Shown here piece by piece: positions 46,421 to 58,659 of a DNA stretch of 64,000 nucleotides. This stretch comes from Lumnitzera littorea (taxonomy: Eukaryota > Streptophyta > Magnoliopsida > Myrtales > Combretaceae), in the NCBI GenBank assembly GCA_024138015.1, contig JAMXBB010000011.1:85871779-85935778 (forward strand), written 5' to 3'. The stretch's first letter is position 1, and each line of letters starts with the position of its first letter. The translations under genes and the position numbers were made by a program. Under the pieces are notes generated by a model that had not been told where the DNA came from, did no database searches, and worked only from the letters and a program-made list of their open reading frames with translations.

Positions 46421-48009
46421 TGAAATCGGGATAATTTAGAAAAATTTGGTACGATAGGCTTGGAGTAGAAAAAGTTAATCCACTCTCAACCTTCCTCAAG
46501 AAGGCTCATCTACTCAAAAGAAGACCTTACTAAAGCTAAATACAAAAATGAGCCTATTAAGAGAGCCATTATTGAAAGGGTTAATATCAATCATTTATCG
46601 TTATCACAATCTAACGGATAAAATTAATGGCTAGCTATTATAAATTCTTAGGGTCCTTCCTTATTTAGGGAAGAATTCTACAGAAATGTCCTCATGCTAT
46701 CGAATCCTCTTCTAAAAGCATCAAGTAACTGAAAATTTGAAGAACATAATGACTCTCTTCACTACTAGTGAGGTTTTATGCTAATGAGCTCCTCTACCTT
46801 CTTATGTATGCATTTAAGCCTCTTGAGATCATCTGTTTCTCTCCCTACCTCATTCTCTCATAATCATCCCTTATAAGTGATCTACGCCATTCCTCAAAGT
46901 TACATATAACGTCTAACACATATTGCATGCACATGATCACCTTGATCAAATCTATACACCTCCACTATACAATAAACACACTTTGGCTAAACCAATTCTC
47001 ATAAAACAGCTTAATGTAAATGTTAAACTATCAATACTCTAGGATTAGTAAGAGTTACTTCATGTCTAGCACATCATCATGTCTTTCTAGTGCTAAAGTT
47101 CACTTAAAATCTTTTATTAGTGAACAAACTACATATTAACCAAACACTTACAACCATCTTCTTGTGCCCTTATATGTCACTTTTAAAACCAAAAAACTAG
47201 GGAACATGTTGCAACAATACAAGGACATTAAGAATTGCCATAAGTCATGAGGAATTTAAGGTCTCCAAATGGTAAACATAAGAGTTCTTGTAACATTTCC
47301 TTTTATAATAAAGACTCGACTAGGATTTTAAATTGGGATGTCAAATTGGTCTTTTTATTCATATACTTCCTTAGATTTTCAAATTAACATTGGATTTTCA
47401 TGTCTTAATTAACAAGGTCTCAACCTATTGTATTCTTTAAAACTTGATTTCTAGAATCTAAATTTGTTTGAATTTAGAGAGAGAAGGTAGAAGTTTGGGT
47501 TATGGAGTTGTTCTTATTTGTTTGAATCTAAATGGTAAGGTTTTAAGCAAGTTGTTCTTAATGCTATGGACATTATTTAGAAACTTTGTAGTTCATATTT
47601 CTAATATTTTCTTTTTTCCCTTTTCTATCAATTCTATTGTGGATTATGCTTTTGTTTGATGGTCTTTTCTCTTTGTTGAAGTTGAATTAAGTATTTGAGA
47701 AAGCAGGGAGAGGGAAGGGAGTGTTTGAATTGAGTTTTCTTGAATTTTAATTGATCATGTGTAGAATAGTCAACAAAGCTTGAAGTTATCATCATCAATG
47801 AATAGATTTTCTATGTTTTCTTCTTTAGAAGAATTTTTCCTAATCCTTTTGCTTATTTTAATTTATTTAGTCTAATGGAAATAAGATATTACGTGTTAAT
47901 GAAGTTATATTTATGTGCTTGTTTTAGCCTCAAATGGTGAGTAGTAGACTATAAATGAACTGAGAATTAATGAGCTACTTGAGGTCAACTTGCTTTAAAC
48001 TTGATTTGG
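46421..48009. other. AT-rich non-coding DNA
   Basis: No gene or repeat recognised. Pyrimidine-rich segments occur at 46780-46870. The open frame at 47468-47659 matches nothing known. Confidence 0.35.
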
Positions 48010-48510
48010 CTTGAACTTGATTCATAAACGAGCTAAAATTAGGCTTAAAATAAAACTTATTTACATAAACGAGCTAAGCTCAAGCTCACTTTTTGCTAGC
48101 TAACCCAACTTAAAAATAGCCTCATCTATATTATTAATAAGCTCACTCACAAACAAACTCATGAATAGGCTCATGAACAAGCTTGTAAGCCTATATATTA
48201 TATTAAAAATTATATTAAATGAAAAAATATATATAATATAACAATATAACAAAAGAAGTAATATAATTAAAAGATTATCTAAAAATTATATTTTGAAAAT
48301 CAAACTTGAGTTTGGGCTTAGACTTGTTTAATTAAATAGGCTTGTGCTTATTTAGCTAAACTAGCGGAGCTCAAGCTTTAAATTTTCTTAACGAGCTTAA
48401 GCTCAAACCTACATTTTGCAAGCTCGATAAAAGTTCCGCTCGACACAAGTTCAATAATTTTTAAATGAGTTGAGCTCAAGATTTCAAATACTTTATTTAA
48501 CTCAGCTTAT
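48010..48510. repeat. Dispersed repeat rich in AGCTC/GAGCTAAGCTC words
   Basis: AAACGAGCT, GAGCTAAGCTCAAGCTC, AAGCTCACT, GAATAGGCTCATGAACAAGCTTG and GAGCTCAAGCTTT words recur on both sides of an AT-rich middle (48190-48290), giving partial inverted symmetry. Similar AGCTCGAGCTCG-rich repeats are common in plant genomes. No coding capacity and no clear ends. Confidence 0.5.
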
Positions 48511-51500
48511 TTGCAATTGTAGAGAAGAGATAGTTTGTAAGTTTCTAGTTTCACTAACTATAGGCTGCTTGGACATCTTAAATGGATCTATACTGTTAAA
48601 TTAATCATTGAGGATATGTGTCAATCTATAATTGGCTAAAAATGTTAGCTTGATAAATGATATAGATAAAGTTAAGCGTGGCATGTCACTAGTATCAAAA
48701 ATTTTAATTGGTATGGAAATCAACAATCAAAAAGTTCATATGTTTAATTGTCAAAATGCCTAGATACACCTAATGTAATAATATTTCAAATAAAAACGGT
48801 GTTCGTGAATGACGTTTGAAATCGAAACGTGCCCAAGTCAAGCTTGAGAAAGCGCCACAAAAAGATTGTGTTGTGAAGAGTACACTTTATGACGAACATA
48901 TCCTCCCAAGAATTACGAACATGTCATGGATCGATTCTCTCTCTTTTGTAATGCATATGCAAAAATCAAAGAAAAAAATAACAATAACAAATAAAATGAA
49001 AAGTTTACATATTTTTACCATTAACAATCAACAGATATAGCTTTACAGAAAAAAAAAAAAAAAATTTATAAGGAGTGGTAGGCAAAGAAAAATAAAACTA
49101 AACACATAACATAATCCACCATGTTACGAAAAAAAATTAATTATTGGTTATAAAAGTTTCACGTATCATATTTTGTTTGTAGACATCTATTATTAAAGTA
49201 ATCCATGTGATATATCGTCCCAAGTAAAATATTAGTAGGAGATAATAAACATATAGATATCATCGAGACAAGTTTTGCCCAAGAATTTCTGCTTTATCAA
49301 CAAATGCATGTGATAGACACCTTTTCTTTTCCGACCACACAATATCGAATTTCCTGGTATCCACTCTAACATCTTCAAAAGAAGACATTAAACATAGTTA
49401 TTTTCAAGAAAATGTTTTGCCTAGGAAATTCTAATATCTTAACAACTACAACTACAAGTCGACACTGAGCGATCAAAGGAAAATCAAAGATCTATTCTGG
49501 ATTGAATTCCAAAATTATGGACGGTTGGTTTTATTTATTTTCAATGAAGGGTCTGAAGTAATATATGGATTCATCACGGGTTGAGATTTGCATAAAACCC
49601 TAAATTGACCCAATGATTGATAGCTAAGTATTTTATGGGTTCATAGGGAAGCAAATGTTGGAAAAAAAAGGATCGACTAATTTAGAGGATTAATTAGTGA
49701 ACAACATCATTGCATTTGTCTTAAGTGGACAACATCATTGCAAATGTCATCAGAATTTATGATTAATTTACACCGTTATGTAAAGTCATGTCAACAGTAT
49801 TAAGACCATGCTTTCCTTTTCATTCGCTAAGTTCAAGATTAATTAGAGTTTTAAATAATTAACACCTCCATAATCACCAACCGTATCTTATCATGTCAAG
49901 TTAAATATATCCTTATCAATGAATTTCGATCTATAACTTTTATAAGCATGATCACATACATTATCTTAATAGAGAGGTAAAAATAACTATTCATTACATT
50001 GGTACTCTTTAATCTAAGTTTATTATATTTGTGGTATGAAACTAACACATCGAGTCAATTTTCTAACTATCCTTGGACTCCGTGGATCTAAATAAAGATT
50101 ATGAACGGTTTAACCGACTAAACTTGTGGAAACATTGGTCTAAGGTGATTCCATCGAGGGGAAAAGAAAAATATGTGTGAGGCCAGCAATGCCATTCTCA
50201 CTCAATTTTGAGTGACAACGTCTAAAAATTAAGATGGGGCTAAAAAACAAAATACATTCAACTATTTTATTACTTATAAATTTTAACTCCTTTTTACATA
50301 ATCTAAACAACTCACGCAAACACACACCTATAAAGGCTATACTGCACATGCTGTCTTTTATAATAGTTTATTAATATTCTCCCTACTAAAAATATCTCTC
50401 TTATTAAAAATTTTATATTTATTACTAAATTATTCGACTCCTCTATAATGTAAATGTGGCAATAAACATTAGTATATTTTTACATGGTGCTATTAATTCT
50501 TGACAAGTAAGTGATTCAAATGAATGGATTTAGAGTTCAAGAGTTAAAAAAAGGACTTCTATAATATTTTTCATTTATTTCACTTCCAACTGCACATGGT
50601 ACTTATAAACATTAAGATTATATGGAAACTTTCAAAACATAAATATGTAATGTAGTCAACTTTACTATCACTTCTGTGTTGCTATTTGCATCGCTTATGT
50701 GTGAATTTTCATGTCCTCAATTTGCATAAATAATTTGCTCACAACTTACTTGAATATTTGTAGCACTTAAGAAATGTTAGAGTTTTACATGAATACATTT
50801 AATATTAATTCTAAACATTTAATTCTTTTTAGTCTTTAAATTTTTTTTTCTTTTTTATTTCCTAACATTTACAGCCAAATCAGTTTCACCTTAGTCAAAA
50901 TCTAGTATAAAAGCAAATAATAGAGGTTTCAGAAGGCTTATGGCTATCACAATTTCTGACATAAAAATGTAATAATTTTCAATGTATTTATTCCAAATTA
51001 AACAATCCACGTGCGTAGACCTAACGCAAACTAATCTTATTTCTTTTCTCTGGATCTTCTCAGGATGGGTAAAACGAAAGCTGGATCATCGCTCTGAAAT
51101 TACGCTGGTAGGTTTAATGCATGTGTTGTACGGAATGAACGTGACTGACTGTGAAAAGTAAATCAGATAATGATGGATGACGCCAATATTTCATGTGTGA
51201 TGCTTTCCCCACTCGCTGATTGATAAGTAGCATCTGCTCGATCATGTTAACTAAAACTAGTTTATGTCTCTGCCAATTATTGTCGCTCTGTCGTCTCTAC
51301 ATCATTCACTTTCATGTCGTACGAAAAAGAAATAGAAGCCGTGATTCATATATTTTAGAAAGATAGGCTCTCTTTAGGAATTGTCTTCGTATGTGTGGAG
51401 CGTTATCGAACTGAATTATAAATTGTAGTTTTTTCTTCTTTCTTTTTTAATAGTACGATTTGACTTGTGGTTTAATCTGATATTTGAAACCTTTTAACAT

Positions 51501-53090
51501 AGTTTTAAATCGAGCCGAATTAAGCACCTCGAGGAGCTATCAATTAAAACATAGTACTAAATTGAGGTGGAGGTTTTCAAAATCTTTTATAAACTTTATC
51601 TCTATAAAAAATGGACGATTGCCGAAGCAGAGGATTAGTTATTAATTTTGACGTGCAAGTAAGAATATATACAAACAAGTGTTGGTGCACAAGAATCAAG
51701 TTAAAATTATATGAGAAAAAACTTAGTGATCACTTTGGATTCCTAACATGCTGACTTGATTTGTGTAAGAAACAGGGGTACTTCATTTCAAAGTCAAGTT
51801 AGATTGCCCAACATAATAGAAGACTAAAATTTACTGAGGAACTTCATACAAAATGTAGAGACAACATTCGATGAAGGTCCTCAACTTGCTAAAATTGTTC
51901 TTAGCTTTTGCACGAGGTCCCGAATTCTCAAACAAAGGTGCTCGATCGAACTTTAATTGAGGAAGGAAAATATAAAGGGCTTCAGATAGAGCAAGTAAAA
52001 AGTAATCATTATTGTTTGCAGATTTAGCAATTAGTAACACAACAACAAATGGTGCGAAGGAGGACAGAATAGATGGATTATGTTGTTATGTTCCATTATG
52101 CGTTTAAAGTATCTAAAGAATAATAAAAAATCAGTGTGATGGGCAAGTTGAAGAATGTGCCAGACTGACTGGACGCTTAGGCGGTTGATTAATGAATTCT
52201 TGGTTGGCTAGCGTTTAATTGGCCAACCAATAACCGAATAGAAAAAGGTTAATTGACAATCAGTTAGGATATTTGAAATGAAATAATAAATTGTATTTCT
52301 TTTATCAGCTTAATTTTCAATATATATGGATTTATAGGTTTAAGCATATAAGAAAAAGTTCATTTTTTATGTCGAAAATATATATTTTTTTTTTTGCAGT
52401 GAACATACTGCTCCTCTTTCATCGTTTTCAAACCCATGTTTCCTTGAGGTTTTTCACAACAGCCCCCGTATTGTCTATTTCTCTTTCCCTTACTCTTTTC
52501 TTAACTAAAAATCCATCTATAAAAAAAACTCCTGCATCAAATGACAAGATAAACTCTACTTTTGAACCCTTCAAGTAGTGCTATTAATCAATCTCTTGAT
52601 CTCAACATTCTCCTTTTATCCCCTTTTTTTTTATTTTGGATAATTCTTAATATTAGATGTCATTTTTTTATTTATATATATATATATAATTAATGGAAAA
52701 AGGAAGATTTGAATACGTTATACTCCTACAAAATAACACACAGTCTTGAATCAACTAGGTTATAAACCCCTGAATACATTAAATATTATACTAACTTTTG
52801 ATGATATCAAGACTTCGACTTTCACGGCAACGGATTCAAGGCAAGTATATATTCCTACATGTTAATGCTCAAGTTTCGAATTTGATTTCTGGTCATCATA
52901 TTTTGCAGAGAAAAAGATAATTACTCCGTCGCATTTGATTTTGTAGTGCAATAGTTCATAATTCGATTGCATATTTTACAGGGCAATTATATTTAAGTGG
53001 CAAGCCCGGCAAACCAAGTTTTATGTCTCATCGATCACCCAGAAGATTAAAAAGCTAAAAGCAATAATCGCACTTTATTCTTTTTTTTTT
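48511..53090. other. AT-rich non-coding DNA
   Basis: No gene or RNA recognised. A 22-base near-duplicate (ACAACATCATTGCAWWTGTC) occurs at about 49702 and 49729. Several open frames of 60-95 codons (48816-49040, 50140-50349, 51831-52040, 52291-52578) show no domain and sit in ordinary AT-rich sequence. An (AT)n run lies at about 52674-52689. Confidence 0.4.
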
Positions 53091-53095
53091 TTTTT

Positions 53096-53215
53096 TAATT
53101 CTCACTCAAAACTTTATCTATAGTAAAAATCCTCTTTTCTTTTAATTCTCATTTGAAACTTAATCTATAATAAGAATCCTCTTTTCTTTTAATTTTGCAC
53201 TCAAAACCTAATCCT
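53096..53215. repeat. Tandem repeat, about 47-bp unit, 2.5 copies
   Basis: AATTCTCACTCAAAACTTTATC... and AATTCTCATTTGAAACTTAATC... each run to CCTCTTTTCTTTT. A third, shortened copy follows (AATTTTGCACTCAAAACC). It is preceded by an 18-base T-run at about 53078-53096. Confidence 0.85.
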
Positions 53216-54154
53216 CTTTTTACATTATAATATATACTTATGGAGATTCGATTCACTCGTATCTAACTTGCTAGCTAATTCAACCAATACTCCAAAACAA
53301 AACATAGAGATGTACTTCTTGTCCATCAACCATACTTTTGCTTCAAATTCAAACTCAACGGTCTTTGTCCCCCGTGTGTTCTCACCAATGTTCTTTTTCC
53401 TGTCGGTTTTTTCTGTCTTTTCTTACATGCCCATAACCCAATAATAGTACCAAATTGTGTTCTTTGAATAATGCCTTGTACTTTTCGTGTTTTGCTTGCA
53501 CTATCCTGAGACCATGTATTTTTCATCCTGTGTATGTGTCTAAATAAATCCCAAGTAATAACCGGATTCTGAATAAACCATATGTCAATTGCTCCAAAGT
53601 CTTAAAATAAATAAACATATATATAGACGAGCTTTTTTTTTTTTTTTTTATTTTGTTTCTAACTGATGGAATCTTCATCAGCCAAGAAGACATCTAGTTT
53701 TTAGTCCTATACACACACAGATATGTGTATATAATTGATCAAGTCATATTGACTTCTATTAAAATAAAAATAAAAAAACAAAAACAAAAATTTTACTTTA
53801 ATAATAAAATTTTTACAACCACACATATTAATTGCATTCGTCCTAATTTTAGCTTTAAGCAATCCTTAATAAGAAATTTTCCATCATAGCCAATGATGAA
53901 AATCTTTCTTTTTAAATGAATTCTATCTCAAAGAGGGGAATCAGATGTGTTTTATTCAATGCAAGAGGCATGTTCATATCAATGAGTTATGAGAGTCATA
54001 AAAGGCAGTAATAATCTTCAATAATCAATTTTATTTAGTTCTTTCAAGCAAATTACTAGCCAAATGATCCCACCAATTATCACATTTGGTAGCAAAATAT
54101 AATGGCTATTGCTATCAGTAATCAACCATGGCTATAACGTTTACATTCACTACT
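53216..54154. other. AT-rich non-coding DNA
   Basis: No gene recognised. A T-run occurs at 53633-53650. Confidence 0.35.
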
Positions 54155-54500
54155 TAACAAATGACCACTCTAAACCTTGATTTAATCAAAAATTTACCTT
54201 TTAAACTTTCAAATGATACAAATTACAATCTAAACTTTAATAAATTAGTAATATAAAGGATATTTCCATTTTCAATTACAAAAAGTTACACTATGGTTAC
54301 AATTTAGAAGGTTTTAAAGTATCCTTTGATAAGTTTAGAAGTGTTTTTATATTAAGTTCAAAGTTTAGTGAAATTATTTATAGTTTATAAGGATTATTTA
54401 TCAATTCATCAAAGTTTAAAAGATGATTTACAAAATTTACATGATAAGGAATAAATTCCCGGTTGGGCCAAAGTTTAGAGGGTTGTTGGCATTTTCCGTT
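54155..54500. mobile_element. Candidate palindromic MITE (CTCTAAAC-type ends)
   Basis: AACAAATGACCACTCTAAAC near 54155-54176 is mirrored by AAAGTTTAGAGGGTTGTTGG near 54471-54490. Inside, CCTTTTAAACTTT (54198-54210) is mirrored by CAAAGTTTAAAAGATG (54410-54425). Further AAACTTTAATAAATTAGT and AAGTTTAGAAG words continue the symmetry. The ends have diverged. The whole could fold as an imperfect long hairpin. Confidence 0.4.
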
Positions 54501-54632
54501 TTTCTTTTTTTGCTTGTCACATATTCATGTCATTTTTCCTCCAACTATATACATTACATTTTATTGGAGCTAGAATCAATCCAGTTTTATCATGGTGGGA
54601 GGACAGTAATCGTGCCTAAAAACATTATGGGA

Positions 54633-54663
<31 letters not shown>

Positions 54664-57600
54664 TGTCTTCTACTGTAAAGCTTTTAAAACTGAGCCATTT
54701 AAAGCAAAAGTTTTCAAAATAAGAAGTTCGAGTATTACATTAATTTGTCTCTACCCAACATTGTCTCGTATTAAGTAAGCTAATTCATTATGCATTTTAT
54801 GTCCTCTTTCATTTCCAGCTGGAGCGTGGAGCCCTGCTGCTGCTTTCATTCGTTTAATACAGATGGTGAGCTATGAATCTATAATTAAAAATCACTTAGC
54901 TGAAGAATTTTTACAACGTAACTTGCTAAAAACTATCAAAATCATAACACATCTCGAAGTTCCAAAATACTGTATTGTTGCCTACTGCAAACGTGTAAAT
55001 GCTGGATAGTTCATCATCTAATTCAATTCCATGTTAATTTTAGAATATAATAGTCATAATTTTATGATATCTATTTATAGTCCAATTTGACACGATGTCT
55101 TCGGAGACATCCGATAAAATAAATGAAATGGTAGCTTTGTCAAGAAAACTCTTGAATCAAACAATGCATCTGCTTAGAATCTATTGTCAGTATATATCCG
55201 TGTAGAACATTGATTTGGTATTGTACTAAAGGAAAAACTTTACAGTATCAATATTTAATCTTTAAGGGCATATGTTAGAATCTTTTAGTCTCATTGTAAT
55301 TTATTTGGGGAAAAGAAAAAAACTGATGTGCAAAATGCCATAATCAATGATATAGGGATGGACATTCAAAATTTAAATCATCAAGGGTGCCCTAACGAAT
55401 TTGTGAATCCAATTCATTTTGCTATCATTATTATTTTATTTTTGGCCCAACAAATTACAAAAAGAAATAAAGGCATTTTTAGCAAAGCAAATAAAGGAGT
55501 AAAAGATCAGTTGTTGTGTTTGGATTAATAAGGCGGTGGCTCGTTCACTTTTTGGGAGAGCGGAAAGAGAACTTGTGGATTGTGTTGTGGGGGAAGCGTG
55601 GGGATAGGTATTGGTATTGGCTAACTCTCATGGCCATACACTGTAACCAACTAATACCAATAAGTTCAGGTTAAGTGGTCCCTTTTTGTCTTTTGCAACG
55701 CATCCTCTTCTCCTGTGCTGGCTCCCATGCACTACTACAAGAATGGGCCATGTCTAAATCAGCATTTATTACATTGTTTTGCAATGATTATGGCTGTCTA
55801 TGATATCGGTTGTAATTTTTCTTTCTTTTATTTTTTTTTCAAACAACATTACATAGTACAACCCATAGAAGGGGATTTGAAGCTCATCCATATCATTAGA
55901 AAATTAATAATATTTAAATTATTAGACTATTAAAACCTTTTTATTTTTTTTCCCAAACTATAATAACCTTAACAGTTATAATTTTTATTCAAAATATTTT
56001 AGATATATACTTCAAAAGTTATAAATTATCCCAACACCATGAGTTAAACATGGTTAATTTTCCTAAGGTCTTAAACTATGTCCATAACTTTTGAATATAT
56101 GCATGTAGACAAACCATCACTAAAAATCCCAAATCATCGTTTTTATGGTCATCTTACCGTTTTAAGGTTCTAAAAACAATTTGAAGGGTATGCTTGTATT
56201 TTTAAATATTATAGTGAAGTAAAGTTGTATTTTGAAAATTTATTGGGTTATAACTAACTAAAATAATTTTAGAATTGTTTGCAATGATTGCTATGTCTTT
56301 TGCCATATTTTTTCGATTAGAAGATGCAATGTGCTTAGTATATAATATGAAAACCGATTAAAAATTAACTTCATTCTGTTTATTATTATTTTTTTTAATC
56401 CTGACCAAGTATTTTGTAGAAGTGACTTTGAAATTAGAGTATGTTTGAATGATAACAAAGATATATTATTAGTTGAAATCCCATGGTGTCTTATTGTCTA
56501 AAGTTACTCTTAATTGGACAAATATTTAGAAAGGATGTAGATATTTATCAATTTTATCTTGTAGGACTAAGAACATTCTCACTGTATGGAAGAGAAGAGA
56601 TCTAAATTATACCAGTGGATGTGAAAAATTAAGTTGGTATACTAAATGTGACTCACCAATATAGGATATTGTATGTTTACCAATGAAACAAAAGTGTATA
56701 TTTTTGTTTTCAATTAAAACGCATTTACATTATAATTCATATTCTCTTATATTATAATTCATATTCTCTAGTAGTATAAGGACTAAAACTAATTCCTACC
56801 ACCATATGTATAAATATCACTATAAAAACTATATTTGGAGTTTTTATGGTGAACTAAATCGAAAAAAGCAACATCAATTTAACTCACATTTGAACTCTCA
56901 TTTACAGCCCTAAAATAACTTTTAATTGGATAGAATAAATATTCTCATAAGCTCATATTCCTCCTAACTAAATGGAACTTAAAAGAATTTAAACAAGAAT
57001 AAACTCCCGAAAATGTAATTAGACTCCTCAAATTCAGAAACAAATTTATTTTCTAGGCTCGAAATCCATTTGATCCAATAGATAATAAAGTTAAATAAAG
57101 ATGGATCCTTTATTTATTCTTCTACTTTTGGAAAAGTATAAATTCGAATCTGTTTACTGCAAGCATGCTATTAACATCTTGGGAATGCACAATTTCCTTC
57201 TTTTGGCTTGAAGCAAGCAATTGACAGTTGTTTATTGCCAAAAGAACCAACAGAAAAAGAAAAAGTGGGAAGATCAAATTAGCCCTTTCCCAAAAAGACA
57301 TTTATTTGGTTTTTATCTGTACTGAGAAAACTCCAAAATAGCACCCTCTAGAAGCAGCAAAACTGGAGGTAAGGGTAAAATGAAAAATAAGTATAATACT
57401 TTTTTTTTTAAGTAAGTATAATATTTACAAGAGCAACATGCATCTGGTTACATGAATTAAAGAGTTCTATATAGAAAGTTGATTAGATAAAAGGTGTCCA
57501 CTAAGTTATAATACTCATTCAAACTACATATTATAAAATGTGTAGAGTTAAATAGTAATAAATTGTTAGCTGAAAAATATAGATTAGTAACTTGAAATGT

Positions 57601-58428
57601 ATAGTATGAGCAAGTCTCTCAATTTTACTTATGGATGGTTAGTCCTATGCTTGTACATTTATTTAAGTAAGCTTAAAAACCTTTTAGCAACAAAAATTGA
57701 ACAATTTTACTAATGCTGTCTCTAATTAAAGTCTTATCTTAGAGAATAGAATTTGAAAATTTAATATAACCTTTGGTTAATAGACATGCAATCTCAAGCC
57801 CTTATGGATATGAGCAATTGTTGTAACTTACAAGCTGTAAAGATAATTGGAGATTCATTACAGAAAATTGAAAGTCAAGTTTTATAAAAGATGTCATAAG
57901 TAAAATTTTCTTAATTTATTAAAATAAAAAATTCATAAGTAATTTAAACAATTATGAAAAATGCAAATGTATAACTGCAATCTGCATGAGCTGAGTTTGT
58001 ATTATGTATTTTTTTTTCTTTTTCCACATAAAGTCTAAAAAAAAAAGCCTACTACATTACCATTTTGCTCTTTATAAAATATAACAAGAAAATAAAATAA
58101 AAAAGATAAATAGTAATATTAAGAATAACAACATTTTAAAAAGTATTAAAATAAATGAAAGTTCACTCTTTAGATTTTCCAATTTAATTCATTTTTTTTT
58201 TTATTTCAATAACTTTTTTTTGTTGTTTTCATAAACGGTGGTCCAAAAGTACAATTTCAAATGTACTAAGAAGAAAACTAGTGAGAGTTAAATTTGTCAT
58301 TTATGCATGAATAAGATATACCCCCTAGGTCCTTATGCAGTGGTATGTCATATAATATACTGTATAATAGTAGGGAGGAAGGGTTTTGAATACATGCCAG
58401 CGTCTGTACTCAGAAGAAGAACCCTCAT
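54501..58428. other. AT-rich intergenic DNA upstream of the RING-vWA gene
   Basis: No gene recognised. It contains an (AT)n run at 54639-54664 and a small imperfect hairpin at 55609-55662 (TATTGGTATTGG against CCAACTAATACCAATA). Frames at 54423-54722, 55328-55528 and 55715-55933 show no domain. A tandem 19-base repeat (TTATATTATAATTCATATTCTC-like) occurs at about 56727-56770. Confidence 0.4.
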
Positions 58429-58440
58429 CATATATAATAT
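58429..58440 (+). promoter_or_regulatory. Putative TATA box of the RING-vWA gene
   Basis: CATATATAATAT lies about 225 bases upstream of the chosen ATG and about 70 bases before a CT-repeat leader, a normal arrangement for a plant promoter. The transcription start is inferred to lie near 58465, not seen directly. Confidence 0.5.
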
Positions 58441-58502
58441 ACAAAACCCAATTGAACCTTCTTCAAAGTGCTGACCATTTTTCTTGGACACTTTGTCCTC
58501 TC

Positions 58503-58509
<7 letters not shown>

Positions 58510-58536
<27 letters not shown>
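58510..58536 (+). repeat. (CT)n microsatellite in the 5' leader
   Basis: Thirteen consecutive TC/CT dinucleotides, uninterrupted, between the TATA box and the ATG. CT runs are common in plant 5' leaders near transcription starts and may influence expression. It is length-unstable. Confidence 0.9.
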
Positions 58537-58659
58537 GGTTTTTGCTTCAACACACCAACTACTTCCTCTGATCTCAGCAAGTGCTTGTACTATACTGAAA
58601 ACACCAAGAGCATAAACATCCTAAGGAGGAGAAGAGGAGTAAACAAAAGGAAGAAGATA

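Noticed and set aside
48816..49040. 74-codon Lys-rich + strand frame
   Set aside because: Opens without ATG in the right context, ends in A-rich low-complexity sequence, no similarity recognised.
50140..52578. Frames at 50140-50349, 51831-52040 and 52291-52578 considered as small genes
   Set aside because: Ordinary AT-rich sequence without recognisable domains, good start contexts, or splice partners.
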